From: Gallionella straubiae
Lineage (GTDB): Bacteria; Pseudomonadota; Gammaproteobacteria; Burkholderiales; Gallionellaceae
Length of the DNA stretch: 64,000 bases
NCBI RefSeq assembly: GCF_051257895.1
Contig: NZ_CP194331.1
Span: 1,674,001 to 1,738,000, forward strand
Direction of reading: 5' to 3'
How positions within the stretch are numbered: position 1 is the first letter of the stretch; each line of letters starts with the position of its first letter. The notes under the pieces are model-generated. The model was given only the letters and a program-made list of their open reading frames with translations, did not search any database and was not told the origin of the DNA. A program made the translations under genes and the position numbers. Shown here piece after piece: positions 42,092-50,614 of the stretch.

Positions 42092-42829
42092 TCAGGGCTG
42101 GGCTTCTTCTGCCCTGCCCTTGCTGCCTACCCACGAGGCGACCACGATGCCCGCCTCGTAGAGCAGCCACAGCGGAATCGCCAGCATGAATTGCGACACC
42201 ACGTCCGGCGGGGTGAAAATCGCGCCGACAATGAATGCGCCGACGATCACGTAGGAGCGGACTTCCCTGAGCTTCTCGACGCTGACCACTCCCATGCGTA
42301 CCAGCAGCACGACCGCGACCGGCACCTGGAAGGTGACCCCGAATGCCACGAACATGCCGAGTACGAAGCTGAGGTATTTATCGATGTCGGTCATCACCGC
42401 CACGCCCTGCGGCGCCGCCCCGACCACGAAACCGAATATCACCGGAAACACCGCGAAGTAGGCGAACGCCATGCCGCAGAAGAACAGCAGCGTGCTGGCG
42501 ACGATGAGCGGCACAACCAGGCGCCTCTCGTGCTCATACAGGCCGGGGGCGACGAAGCGCCACATCTGGTAGAGGATGTAAGGCAGCGCGATCAGCAAGG
42601 CGGCCATCATCGCAACCTTGAGCGGCACGAAGAACGGCGTGGTGACATCGGTGGCGATCATCTGCCCGCCCCTGGGCAGCTTCGCCAGCATCGGCTGCGC
42701 CAGCAGGGCGTAGAGGTCGGAAGCCCACGGAAACAGGCAGATGAACACCAGCAGCAGAACCACGGTGACGTTCAGCAGGCGCTTGCGCAATTCGATCAGG
42801 TGCGCGATGAAGCTTTCACTGGTGCCCAT
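42092..42829 (-). CDS. tatC: Twin-arginine translocase subunit TatC
   Basis: 245 aa from ATG 42829, overlapping the tatB stop by one base (TGATG); a TTG one codon earlier is less likely. Six transmembrane helices. The cytoplasmic start SFIAHLIELRKRLLN and FVPLKVAMMAALLIALPYILYQMWRFVAPGLYEHER carry the signal-binding Glu residues. It forms the receptor for folded Tat substrates such as cofactor-loaded redox enzymes. Confidence 0.97.
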   Translation of the reverse strand: MGTSESFIAHLIELRKRLLNVTVVLLLVFICLFPWASDLYALLAQPMLAKLPRGGQMIATDVTTPFFVPLKVAMMAALLIALPYILYQMWRFVAPGLYEHERRLVVPLIVASTLLFFCGMAFAYFAVFPVIFGFVVGAAPQGVAVMTDIDKYLSFVLGMFVAFGVTFQVPVAVVLLVRMGVVSVEKLREVRSYVIVGAFIVGAIFTPPDVVSQFMLAIPLWLLYEAGIVVASWVGSKGRAEEAQP

Positions 42830-43185
42830 CAAACCGGCTTGCCTGGGGTGGTGGAGGATTGTGCGGCAGGAGGCTCAGTCTCATCGGACTCGTCGGTGGT
42901 TTTGCCCATCTGGGCATCCAGAACTTTCTGCTCGATCGCCATCCTGGCTTCCAGTGTGGCTTGCTCGATGGCGGTGATTTCCTTGCCGATGGTGCTGCGC
43001 AACTGTTTGGCTTCTTCGATCGCCATGTCGTTGGCGATGTCGCTCTTGACGCTGTGCACGTAACGCTGCATCCGCCCCCACAGGTGCCCCGCCGTGCGCG
43101 CCACTTTCGGCAGCCGCTCCGGCCCGATGACGAGGAGCGCCACCAGCAGGATGACCACCAGTTCGGAGAACGCGAAGTCAAACAT
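42829..43185 (-). CDS. tatB: Twin-arginine translocase subunit TatB
   Basis: 118 aa. N-terminal helix MFDFAFSELVVILLVALLVIGPERLPKVART with the typical Glu8 and hinge GPERLP, followed by a long amphipathic helix and a Pro/Thr-rich tail. It overlaps tatA by a few bases and tatC by one. Confidence 0.96.
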   Translation of the reverse strand: MFDFAFSELVVILLVALLVIGPERLPKVARTAGHLWGRMQRYVHSVKSDIANDMAIEEAKQLRSTIGKEITAIEQATLEARMAIEQKVLDAQMGKTTDESDETEPPAAQSSTTPGKPV

Positions 43186-43417
43186 TCGTGTTTGACTTGT
43201 CCTTTGCCTGCGTCTTCGACGTCACTTCGCCTTCGATGACCTTGCCGCCCTGCCCGTCCTGTTGCGCCTGCTTGGGCTCGTCATCGCGCACACCTTCCTT
43301 GAAATTCTTCACTGCGCCGCCCAGGTCGCTGCCGATGTTGCGCAGCTTCTTGGTGCCGAATATCAAGACGACGACCAGCAATACGATCAGCCAATGCCAA
43401 ATGCTAAATCCACCCAT
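43178..43417 (-). CDS. tatA: Twin-arginine translocase subunit TatA
   Basis: 79 aa from ATG 43417 (MGGFSIWHWLIVLLVVVLIFGTKKLRNIGSDLGGAVKNF), which has AGGAG six bases upstream; ATG 43420 is the alternative. One helix, the FGTKKL hinge and an amphipathic helix form the pore element. It follows the HIT gene after a 77-base gap that holds a repeat element. Confidence 0.96.
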   Translation of the reverse strand: MGGFSIWHWLIVLLVVVLIFGTKKLRNIGSDLGGAVKNFKEGVRDDEPKQAQQDGQGGKVIEGEVTSKTQAKDKSNTNV

Positions 43418-43429
43418 CATGTTCTCCTC

Positions 43430-43500
43430 AAAAATTGACCGTCAGCTTTGCATAACCATTCGACCAAGGCAGCAAAAAACGCTGCCTTAGTCGCTGGTTA
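43430..43500. repeat. Short copy of the hairpin element (hairpin B type) between the HIT gene and tatA
   Basis: 71 bases from AAAAATT to the HIT stop codon. Stem 43461-43473 (CGACCAAGGCAGC) pairs with 43481-43493 (GCTGCCTTAGTCG) around an A-rich loop. The flanks AACCAG and AATGG-TTATGCAAAGC-like bases match the element at 59154. The TAA of the HIT gene is part of the element. Confidence 0.8.
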
Positions 43501-43845
43501 ACTGCGCCGCACCATGGGCGGGATGCTGCCGCCGCCGATAATATGGATGTGCAGGTGAAACACTTCCTGCCCGCCGCCCTTGCCGGTGTTGATCACGGTG
43601 CGGAAACCGTTTTCCAGGCCCTGCTCCTTCGCCAGCCTCGGAGCCAGCACCAGCATCCTGCCCAGCAGGGCGGCGTGACCGTATTCGGCCTCCGCCAACG
43701 AAGCCAGGTGCAGCTTCGGAACCAGCATGAAATGCACCGGCGCGACCGGGTTGATGTCGTGAAACGCCAGCACCTCGTCGTCTTCGTACACCTTGCGGCA
43801 GGGAATCTCGCCGCGCGCTATCCTGCAAAAAATACAGTCGCTCAT
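43498..43845 (-). CDS. HIT family nucleotide-binding protein
   Basis: 115 aa from ATG 43845 (MSDCIFCRIARGEIPCRKVYEDDEVLAFHDINP); the longer frame lies in hisE. The HIT signature HLHIHIIGG is near residue 98, and the zinc-like CIFC and nearby residues match HinT-type purine nucleoside phosphoramidases. The last residues (MVRRS) are directly followed by the hairpin element, so the C-terminus may be slightly altered relative to relatives. Located between hisE and tatA. Confidence 0.94.
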   Translation of the reverse strand: MSDCIFCRIARGEIPCRKVYEDDEVLAFHDINPVAPVHFMLVPKLHLASLAEAEYGHAALLGRMLVLAPRLAKEQGLENGFRTVINTGKGGGQEVFHLHIHIIGGGSIPPMVRRS

Positions 43846-43847
43846 GC

Positions 43848-44186
43848 TCAGTCCTTCTTCCGGCTTTCCTTCTCGGCGATGCCAGACAGGCCCTCGCGGC
43901 GGGCCAGTTCGTTCAGCACATCGTCCGCGCTCAGGCCATGTTTGGCCAGCAGCACCATACAATGAAACCACAAATCGGCGGTTTCATACACCAAGTGGGT
44001 CCGGTCGCCCCCCTTGCTGGCCAGAATCATCTCAGTGGCCTCCTCGCCGATCTTCTTCAGGATGGCATCCTCGCCCTTGCTGAACAACCTGGCGACATAG
44101 GAACTCTCCGGCGACGCCTGCTTGCGCGCCTCCAGCGTTTCCGTCAGCCGCTGCAAAATATCCTGGTTCATGTTTTCCGTGCTCAT
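43848..44186 (-). CDS. hisE: Phosphoribosyl-ATP pyrophosphatase
   Basis: 112 aa. MazG-like helical fold with SPESSYVARLFSKGEDAILKKIGEEATEMILAS and ETADLWFHCMVLLAKHGLS. It performs step 2 of histidine synthesis. ATG overlaps the stop of hisI (ATGA); its TGA is two bases before the HIT start. Confidence 0.96.
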   Translation of the reverse strand: MSTENMNQDILQRLTETLEARKQASPESSYVARLFSKGEDAILKKIGEEATEMILASKGGDRTHLVYETADLWFHCMVLLAKHGLSADDVLNELARREGLSGIAEKESRKKD

Positions 44187-44572
44187 TTCTTGTAAATCTC
44201 ATCGGGAGATTTCAGCACCGCGTCTGTTTCCACCCACCGGCCTTTTTCCAGATGACTGAAGAAACAGCTCTCGCGCCCGGTATGACAGGCGATGCCGCCC
44301 TGTTGTTCAATCTGCAGCAGGATCGCGTCGCCGTCACAGTCCATACGGATATCCTTCACCCGCTGGACATGCCCGGATTCTTCGCCCTTGTGCCACAATT
44401 TTTTGCGCGAGCGCGACCAGTACACCGCCTCGCCCTTCTGCCAGGTCAGCTTCAATGCCTCGCGGTTCATCCACGCCACCATCAGCACCCGCCCGGTCGC
44501 CGCATCCTGCGCAATGGCCGCCACCAGCCCGTCTGCGGACCAGTTCACCTTGTTCAGCCACGCCTCGCTCAT
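44183..44572 (-). CDS. hisI: Phosphoribosyl-AMP cyclohydrolase
   Basis: 129 aa. Zinc and magnesium motifs WSRSRKKLWHKGEESGHVQ, DCDGDAILLQIEQQGGIACHTGRESCF are intact. It catalyses step 3 of histidine synthesis. Its start region GAGGTGCGGTTATGA is an exact duplicate of the end of hisF 203 bases away, and the gap between the two is filled by repeat DNA. Confidence 0.96.
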   Translation of the reverse strand: MSEAWLNKVNWSADGLVAAIAQDAATGRVLMVAWMNREALKLTWQKGEAVYWSRSRKKLWHKGEESGHVQRVKDIRMDCDGDAILLQIEQQGGIACHTGRESCFFSHLEKGRWVETDAVLKSPDEIYKK

Positions 44573-44786
44573 AACCGCACCTCCGACACGTTACTGGCGC
44601 AGCCAGCCGTTTGCGGGATAACCAGCCACTTGCCAGCTTGCTGGCTTAGTGGAATGGCTAGTAGTTCCATCAGGAGGTGCGATGCGGTTATTGGCTCCGG
44701 CATCACGCGCTGTGCGCATGAGCCTGCACCGCAACTGCGTTGTCCCGCACCCGTCGCTTTCGCGCACCGTGTCATAACCGCACCTC
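44569..44786. repeat. Insertion between hisF and hisI with a 15-bp flanking duplication and one hairpin A unit
   Basis: The 15-mer TCATAACCGCACCTC occurs at 44569-44583 and again at 44772-44786. Between them, 44626-44637 (CCACTTGCCAGC) pairs with 44640-44652 (GCTGGCTTAGTGG). The bases GGATAACCAG and AATGGCTAGTAGTTCCATCA match the element at 24987-25222. The remaining part (44685-44770) has no match I can see. Confidence 0.8.
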
Positions 44787-45530
44787 GATTCCCTGTTGCG
44801 CCATGAACTCCTTGGCCTGCTGCACGGTATATTCGCCGAAGTGGAAGATGCTCGCCGCGAGCACCGCGTCCGCCCCGCCGAGTTTCACGCCATCGGCCAG
44901 GTGCTGCAGGTTGCCCACGCCGCCGCTGGCGATCACCGGTATTTCCAGTGCGTCGGTCACCGCGCGCGTCAGCGCGAGATCGAAGCCGTTCTTCTGCCCA
45001 TCCCGGTCCATGCTGGTCAGCAGAATTTCCCCCGCACCCAAGCCCTGCATTTTTTTCGCCCACTCCACGACATCCAGACCAGTGGCCTTGCGCCCACCGT
45101 GAGTAAACACTTCCCATCGATTAGCGCCCACCTGCTTGGCATCGATCGCCACCACGATGCACTGCGAACCATAGCGCCCCGCGGCATCCGCAACCAGTTG
45201 CGGATTGAGCACCGCGGAGGTGTTGATGCTGACCTTGTCCGCTCCGGCATTCAGCAGGTTGCGCACGTCGCCGACCTCGCGCACCCCGCCGCCAACGGTC
45301 AGGGGGATGAACACCTGCGAGGCGACGTCTTCGATGATGCGGAAGATGATGCCCCGGTCGTCCGAACTCGCGGTGATGTCGAGGAAAGTCAGCTCGTCCG
45401 CGCCCTGCTCGTCGTAGCGGCGCGCGATCTCCACCGGATCTCCGGCGTCGCGCAGTTCGACGAAGCTCACGCCCTTGACCACGCGCCCCGCCGTCACATC
45501 GAGACAGGGAATGATACGCTTCGCCAGCAT
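44772..45530 (-). CDS. hisF: Imidazole glycerol phosphate synthase subunit HisF
   Basis: 252 aa, TIM barrel. MLAKRIIPCLDVTAGRVVKGV, DITASSDDRG and VIASGGVGNLQHLADG are diagnostic. The catalytic Asp residues (CLDV, LTSMDRDG) are present. It works with HisH to form the imidazole ring. The gene follows hisA after 3 bases. Confidence 0.97.
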   Translation of the reverse strand: MLAKRIIPCLDVTAGRVVKGVSFVELRDAGDPVEIARRYDEQGADELTFLDITASSDDRGIIFRIIEDVASQVFIPLTVGGGVREVGDVRNLLNAGADKVSINTSAVLNPQLVADAAGRYGSQCIVVAIDAKQVGANRWEVFTHGGRKATGLDVVEWAKKMQGLGAGEILLTSMDRDGQKNGFDLALTRAVTDALEIPVIASGGVGNLQHLADGVKLGGADAVLAASIFHFGEYTVQQAKEFMAQQGIEVRL

Positions 45531-45533
45531 GAA

Positions 45534-46286
45534 TTACTGCTTCGCTCCGGTCAGTTCGTCGGCCAGCGCCTGCGCCGCGCGGAAATCCAGCGTACCTTCA
45601 TAGATTGCGCGGCCGGTGATCGCGCCGGTGATACCCTCGGACTGCACCGCGCACAGGGCGCGCACATCGTCGAGGTTGGTGATGCCGCCGCTGGCGATCA
45701 CCGGCACATGCAGCGGGCCGGCGAGCCCGACGGTGGCCGGGATATTCACGCCGGAGAGCATGCCATCGCGCCCGATGTCGGTGTAAATGATCGCTTCCAC
45801 GCCGTAGCCCTCGAAGCGCTGCGCCAGGTCCGCCACGTCGTGCCCGGTGAGCTTCGACCAGCCGTCCACCGCCACCTTGCCGCCCTTGGCATCCAGCCCG
45901 ACCATGATGTGGCCGGGAAAGGCGTCGCAGGCCTCGTGCAGGAAGCCCGGCACCTTGACCGCGGCCGTGCCGATGATGACGTAGCTCACGCCGATGTCGA
46001 GGTAACGCTCGATGGTTTCCAGGTCGCGGATGCCGCCGCCCAGTTGCACCGGCACGTCGCTGTCGCCCATCGCCTCGATGATGCTGCGCACCGCGGCCTC
46101 GTTCTTCGGCTTGCCGGCGAACGCGCCGTTCAGGTCCACCAGGTGTAAACGGCGCGCGCCCTGCTCCAGCCAGTGCCGCGCCATCGCGGCGGGATCTTCG
46201 GAAAACACCGTGGCGTCTTCCATCACGCCCTGTTTGAGGCGCACACAATGACCGTCTTTCAAATCAATCGCGGGAATAATCAGCAT
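45534..46286 (-). CDS. hisA: Phosphoribosylformimino-5-aminoimidazole carboxamide ribotide isomerase HisA
   Basis: 250 aa from ATG 46286 (MLIIPAIDLKDGHCVRLKQG); an ATG five codons earlier is less typical. TIM barrel with HLVDLNGAFAGKPKN, VQLGGGIRDLETIERYLDIGVSYVIIGTAAVK and YTDIGRDGMLSG. Step 4 of histidine synthesis. A 66-base gap separates it from hisH. Confidence 0.96.
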   Translation of the reverse strand: MLIIPAIDLKDGHCVRLKQGVMEDATVFSEDPAAMARHWLEQGARRLHLVDLNGAFAGKPKNEAAVRSIIEAMGDSDVPVQLGGGIRDLETIERYLDIGVSYVIIGTAAVKVPGFLHEACDAFPGHIMVGLDAKGGKVAVDGWSKLTGHDVADLAQRFEGYGVEAIIYTDIGRDGMLSGVNIPATVGLAGPLHVPVIASGGITNLDDVRALCAVQSEGITGAITGRAIYEGTLDFRAAQALADELTGAKQ

Positions 46287-46352
46287 GGTTTCACTAATCA
46301 AACAAAAAAGTTAATCAAAAAACAACGACCGGTAATCTGCGGACGCAAGCCT

Positions 46353-46988
46353 TTACCCCGGCTGCCACTCCACGAAATTCTTCAACAACTGCAACCCGTC
46401 GCGCGCACTCTTTTCCGGGTGGAATTGCACCGCAAACAGGTTGTCCCGCGCCACCGCGCAGACAAATGGTTGCGGATAGTCACTGGCCGCCTGCACCAGT
46501 TCCGCATCCCTCGGGCATACATAATAGCTGTGCACGAAGTAGAAGCGCACATCCTGCGGGATGCCAGCCCACAGCGCATGGTCGCCGTGATGCACGCGGT
46601 TCCAGCCCATGTGCGGCACCTTGAGGCGGTTGCCCTGCGCATCCTTCAGGTCGGAAGCGAAGCGCACGACCTCGCCGTGCAGCACGCCCAGTCCCGCCAC
46701 GTTGCCCTCGGTACTGTGCTCGAAGAGCATTTGCAGGCCGATGCAGATGCCGAGGAAAGGCTTGTCGCGCGCGGCCTGCAGCACGGCATCGCGCAGGCCG
46801 CGCGTATCCATCTCGCGCATGCAGTCCGGCATCGCGCCCTGGCCGGGGAACACCACGCGCCCGGCGTTTGCGATCACCTGCGCATCATCGGTCACGGCAA
46901 TTCCGGCGCCGGGCGCCACCTTGCGCAGGGCCTGTTCGACCGAGCGCAGGTTGCCCATCCCGTAATCTACAACGGCGACATCTACCAT
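46353..46988 (-). CDS. hisH: Imidazole glycerol phosphate synthase subunit HisH
   Basis: 211 aa, class I glutamine amidotransferase. The nucleophile Cys is in FLGICIGLQMLFEHS, with His and Glu in AVQFHPEKS. VVDYGMGNLRSVEQALRKV is the usual start. It supplies ammonia to HisF. It lies 6 bases after hisB. Confidence 0.96.
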   Translation of the reverse strand: MVDVAVVDYGMGNLRSVEQALRKVAPGAGIAVTDDAQVIANAGRVVFPGQGAMPDCMREMDTRGLRDAVLQAARDKPFLGICIGLQMLFEHSTEGNVAGLGVLHGEVVRFASDLKDAQGNRLKVPHMGWNRVHHGDHALWAGIPQDVRFYFVHSYYVCPRDAELVQAASDYPQPFVCAVARDNLFAVQFHPEKSARDGLQLLKNFVEWQPG

Positions 46989-46994
46989 TTCAAC

Positions 46995-47582
46995 CTATAG
47001 CGTTCCCTTGGTGGAAGGCATCACGCCGGCCATGCGCGGATCGAACTCCAGCGCCATGCGCAGGGCGCGGCCGAAAGCCTTGAAGAGGGTCTCGGCCTGG
47101 TGGTGGGCATTGCTGCCCGCGAGGTTGTCGAGATGCAGCGTGACCAGCGCGTGATTGACGAAGCCCTGGAAGAACTCGTTGACCAGGTCCACCTCGAACT
47201 CGCCGATGCTGCCGCGCACGAAGTCGCAGTTGAACACCAGGCCGGGGCGGCCGGAGATGTCCACCACCGCGCGCGAAAGCGCCTCGTCCAGCGGTACGTA
47301 GGCATGGCCGTAGCGGCGCAGCCCCTTCTTGTCGCCGATTGCCTGGTTGAATGCCTGGCCGAGCGTGATGCCGATGTCTTCCACCGTGTGGTGCGCATCG
47401 ATATGCAGATCGCCCTTGGCGAGGACCTCAATGTCCAGCAGCCCATGCCGTGCGATCTGGTCGAGCATGTGCTCGAGGAACGGCAAGCCGGTATCGAATT
47501 TGGCCTGGCCGCTGCCGTCCAGGTTCAGCTCGACGACGATCTGGGTTTCCAGGGTGTTGCGTGAAACTTTCGCGCTACGCAT
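46995..47582 (-). CDS. hisB: Imidazoleglycerol-phosphate dehydratase
   Basis: 195 aa from ATG 47582 (MRSAKVSRNTLETQIVVELNLDGSG). Manganese ligands in FLEHMLDQIARHG, DLHIDAHHTVEDIGITLGQA and HAEN-like SNAHHQAETLFKAFGRAL. Monofunctional form, without the phosphatase domain found in enteric HisB. It overlaps the end of hisC by 8 bases. Confidence 0.96.
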   Translation of the reverse strand: MRSAKVSRNTLETQIVVELNLDGSGQAKFDTGLPFLEHMLDQIARHGLLDIEVLAKGDLHIDAHHTVEDIGITLGQAFNQAIGDKKGLRRYGHAYVPLDEALSRAVVDISGRPGLVFNCDFVRGSIGEFEVDLVNEFFQGFVNHALVTLHLDNLAGSNAHHQAETLFKAFGRALRMALEFDPRMAGVMPSTKGTL

Positions 47583-48684
47583 GATTTTCGCCTTGTGCGA
47601 TTTGTTTAAGGGTGTCCTGCAATGCAACCATGAACTTCGCATTCTCCTCCGGTGTGCCGACCGTCACGCGCAGGCAGTCGTTCAGCATCGGGTGTCCGCC
47701 GTGCAGGTTTTTGATCAGCACGCTGCGCCGCTTCAGGCCGTCGAACACCTGCGCGGCGTTCGCCACACGGAACAGCAGGAAGTTCGCCTCGCTGGGATAA
47801 ACCCGCACCTCGGCGATCCCGCCCAACTGCCGGTACAGCTCAGCGCGCGCCAGCTTGATCTGCTCCGCCTGCTGCAACAGCACCTCGTGATGCTCCAGTA
47901 ATTTTTCGGCGACCAATTGCGGCAAAACGCCGACATTATACGGCAAGCGCAGTTTTTCCAGCTGTCCGAGCCATGCCGCATCGCCCGCCAGAAAGCCCAG
48001 GCGCAGCCCCGCCATGCCGAGCTTGGAGAAGGTGCGCATCACCAGCAGATTCGGATAGCGCGCGAGGCGCGGGATGAAGCTGTCGGCGGCAAAGGCATAG
48101 TAGGCCTCGTCCACCACCACCAGGCCGGGCGCCGCCTCGATGATCCGCGCCACGGCATCCGCCGGAAACAGGTTGCCGGTGGGATTGTTCGGGTAGGCGA
48201 GGAAGACCAGCGCGGGCCGTTCGCGCTCGATCGCATCGAGGATCGCCGGCAGGTCCAGCGAAAAATCCGCTGCCCGCAAGGGGACGCCCACATAACGCAT
48301 CCCGGTGAAGGTTGCGATCATCTTGTACATCACGAACGACGGCTCCACGCCCAGCAGCGTTGCACCGGGCTTGTTCAGCGCCAGCGCCAGCAACTGGATC
48401 AGCTCGTCCGAACCGTTGCCGAGCAGCACCTCCATGCCGCCCGGCAAGCCGAGCAGGGCGCGGATTTTCTCCTTGAGTGAGGCAGCACCGGGATCGGGGT
48501 AGCGGTTGATGGCGGCGGAGGCGGTCGCATCGGCGATCTCACGGCACAGCTCGGGCGGCAAGGAATAGGGATTCTCCATCGCGTCCAGCTTGATATAGCC
48601 TGCGCTGTCCGGCACATGGTAAGCATGCAAATCAAGGATTTCGCGGCGCAGCAGGGCGCCGGCGAGAGAAGCAGCGGAGGGCAT
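47575..48684 (-). CDS. hisC: Histidinol-phosphate aminotransferase
   Basis: 369 aa, PLP-dependent fold type I. Motifs KLDAMENPYSLPPELC, LGNGSDELIQLL, FLAYPNNPTGNLFP and VVDEAYYAF; the PLP-binding Lys is in RTFSKLGMAGLRLGFLAG. First visible gene of the his-HIT-tat operon. The 161 bases up to the divergent histidine kinase gene should hold its promoter; no his leader peptide was seen. Confidence 0.95.
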   Translation of the reverse strand: MPSAASLAGALLRREILDLHAYHVPDSAGYIKLDAMENPYSLPPELCREIADATASAAINRYPDPGAASLKEKIRALLGLPGGMEVLLGNGSDELIQLLALALNKPGATLLGVEPSFVMYKMIATFTGMRYVGVPLRAADFSLDLPAILDAIERERPALVFLAYPNNPTGNLFPADAVARIIEAAPGLVVVDEAYYAFAADSFIPRLARYPNLLVMRTFSKLGMAGLRLGFLAGDAAWLGQLEKLRLPYNVGVLPQLVAEKLLEHHEVLLQQAEQIKLARAELYRQLGGIAEVRVYPSEANFLLFRVANAAQVFDGLKRRSVLIKNLHGGHPMLNDCLRVTVGTPEENAKFMVALQDTLKQIAQGENHA

Positions 48685-48845
48685 GAAATGAATCGCTCAA
48701 TAAACGAGTGGCATCACGATGGCGCGCAGCTTATCACAAACTCCGGTGCAGATACGCATCGGGGCAGCCGTGATTATTGCCGCTCCTCATTCTGATGTAG
48801 TAAGCTGCCGTTACGTCGAGAACCCCGCTTAACCGAACGAAACAG

Positions 48846-49970
48846 ATGCCTCCAAGCCCCCATAATCCACCGGCCAGCCCGTCCCCCGACAAACTGCAGG
48901 GCTTCATCGCCAATTTGCCGGGAATGGCCTGCCAGGTTGAATTGCAGGAAGACGGCTCCTTCACCTTCCCCTATGTCAGCGAAGGCTGTCAGGCGCTGTT
49001 CGGCTTCCCGCCGCATGAGCTGCAGAACGATGCCTCCAGTTTCCTGAGGCTCATCCATGCCGATGACACTCCCTCGCTGCTGGACTCCCTGAAAAAATCG
49101 GCGCAGACCCTGTGCTTCTGGAACTGGGAGGGACGCATAACCCTGCCGGACGGCGAGACCAAGTGGATCAGCCTGGGCGCCACGCCACAGAGCATGCCGA
49201 ACGGCCTGCCGCGCTGGGAAGGCATCATCCTCGACACCACGCAGAGCAAGCTCGGCGAACTCGAAGTCAAGCGGGTGCAGCATCAGCTGCTGGAACTCTC
49301 CTCGCACATCCAGGATGCCAAGGAACAGGAACGGCTGCGCATCGCGCGCGAGGTGCACGACGAGATCGGCAGCCTGCTCACCGCGATGAAGATGGACCTG
49401 TCCTGGCTAATCCAGCGCCTCCCCAAGGACACCCCCAAACTCACCGAAAAGGCCAAGACCATAGAGGAACTGGTCAACCGCGCGATCAACTCGGCAAGCC
49501 ATCTGGCGCACCGGCTGCGCCCCGGCTTCCTCGACTGTTTCGGCATCATCGCCGCGATCGAGATCGAGGCGCAGGAGTTCAGCAAACGCAGCGGCATCCC
49601 CTGCACCATCGTCAAATCGCAGGACAACATCGAACTGCCCGAGGCGTATTCGATCACCCTGTTCCGCATCTGCCAGGAGGCGCTGAACAACATCCTGAAG
49701 CACGCCCACGCCAAACATGTGCAGATCGAGATCGTCAAGGGCACCGACCATCTCGAGCTGATCCTCTCCGACGACGGGGTAGGATTCAGCGAGGCGGCGC
49801 GCAACAAGCCGCGCTCCTTCGGCCTGCGCGGCGTCCAGGAGCGCGTCGCGCACCTCGGCGGCACGGTCAAGATCGCCAGCACGCTGGGCGTGGGCACGCA
49901 GATCGCCATCTTCGTCCCGCTCATGGAAGAAACCCCGCAGCAGGCGCTTTTCGGGGATGCGTCGATATGA
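48846..49970 (+). CDS. PAS-domain sensor histidine kinase (NarX/HisKA_3 type)
   Basis: 374 aa, no membrane helix. PAS domain at about 20-135 (FTFPYVSEGCQALFGFPPHELQNDASSFLRLIHADD, LPDGETKWISL). HisKA_3 domain with the phosphorylated His171 in EQERLRIAREVHDEIGSLL. HATPase domain with EALNNILKHAHAKHV, LSDDGVGFS and FGLRGVQERV. A cytoplasmic sensor of unknown signal. The TGA overlaps the ATG of the response regulator gene. Confidence 0.93.
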   Translation: MPPSPHNPPASPSPDKLQGFIANLPGMACQVELQEDGSFTFPYVSEGCQALFGFPPHELQNDASSFLRLIHADDTPSLLDSLKKSAQTLCFWNWEGRITLPDGETKWISLGATPQSMPNGLPRWEGIILDTTQSKLGELEVKRVQHQLLELSSHIQDAKEQERLRIAREVHDEIGSLLTAMKMDLSWLIQRLPKDTPKLTEKAKTIEELVNRAINSASHLAHRLRPGFLDCFGIIAAIEIEAQEFSKRSGIPCTIVKSQDNIELPEAYSITLFRICQEALNNILKHAHAKHVQIEIVKGTDHLELILSDDGVGFSEAARNKPRSFGLRGVQERVAHLGGTVKIASTLGVGTQIAIFVPLMEETPQQALFGDASI

Positions 49971-50608
49971 TCAACATCCTCGTGGTGGACGATCACGCCC
50001 TGATCCGCAAAGGCCTGAAGATGCTGCTCGAAGAGGGCCCGGACTTCCACATCGCCGGCGAGGCGGAGACCGGACAGCAGGCCATCAGCATGGCGCGCAA
50101 GCAGCATTTCGACCTGATCCTGCTGGACATCTCCCTGTCGGACAAGCACGGCATCGACGTGCTCAAGCAGCTCAAGACCGAGCAGCCGGACGTCAAGATC
50201 ATCGTGCTGAGCATGTACCCCGAAGAGCAATACGGCGTGCGCGCGCTCAAGGCGGGCGCGATGGGCTACATCAACAAGCAGAGCGCCCCGGAGAAACTGG
50301 TCGGCGCGATCCAGCAGGTCATCGGCGGCAAGAAATACATCAGCGCGCCGCTGGCCGAGCAGCTGCTGAGCAACCTGATCGGCGAGTCGCAGGAGGCGAT
50401 GCACCAGAATCTCTCCAACCGCGAATACCAGACGCTCTGCCTGATGGCTTCCGGCAAGTCGCTCACCGAAATCTCCGAGATCATGGCGCTCAGCCCCAAG
50501 ACGGTGAGCGTCTACCGCGCGCGCATGCTGGAGAAGATGGGCTTCAAGAACAACGCCGAGGCGGTCCACTACGCCATCGCGCACAACCTGGTGGAAGCCA
50601 AGAAGTGA
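49967..50608 (+). CDS. NarL/FixJ family response regulator
   Basis: 213 aa from ATG 49967. Receiver domain with the acidic pair DD (8-9) and phospho-acceptor Asp54 (LILLDISLSD). LuxR-type helix-turn-helix at the C-terminus (NREYQTLCLMASGKSLTEISEIMALSPKTVSVYRARMLEKMGF). It overlaps the kinase gene by 4 bases, so the two are partners. Targets are unknown; the diguanylate cyclase gene follows after 6 bases. Confidence 0.94.
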   Translation: MINILVVDDHALIRKGLKMLLEEGPDFHIAGEAETGQQAISMARKQHFDLILLDISLSDKHGIDVLKQLKTEQPDVKIIVLSMYPEEQYGVRALKAGAMGYINKQSAPEKLVGAIQQVIGGKKYISAPLAEQLLSNLIGESQEAMHQNLSNREYQTLCLMASGKSLTEISEIMALSPKTVSVYRARMLEKMGFKNNAEAVHYAIAHNLVEAKK

Positions 50609-50614
50609 CAGGCC

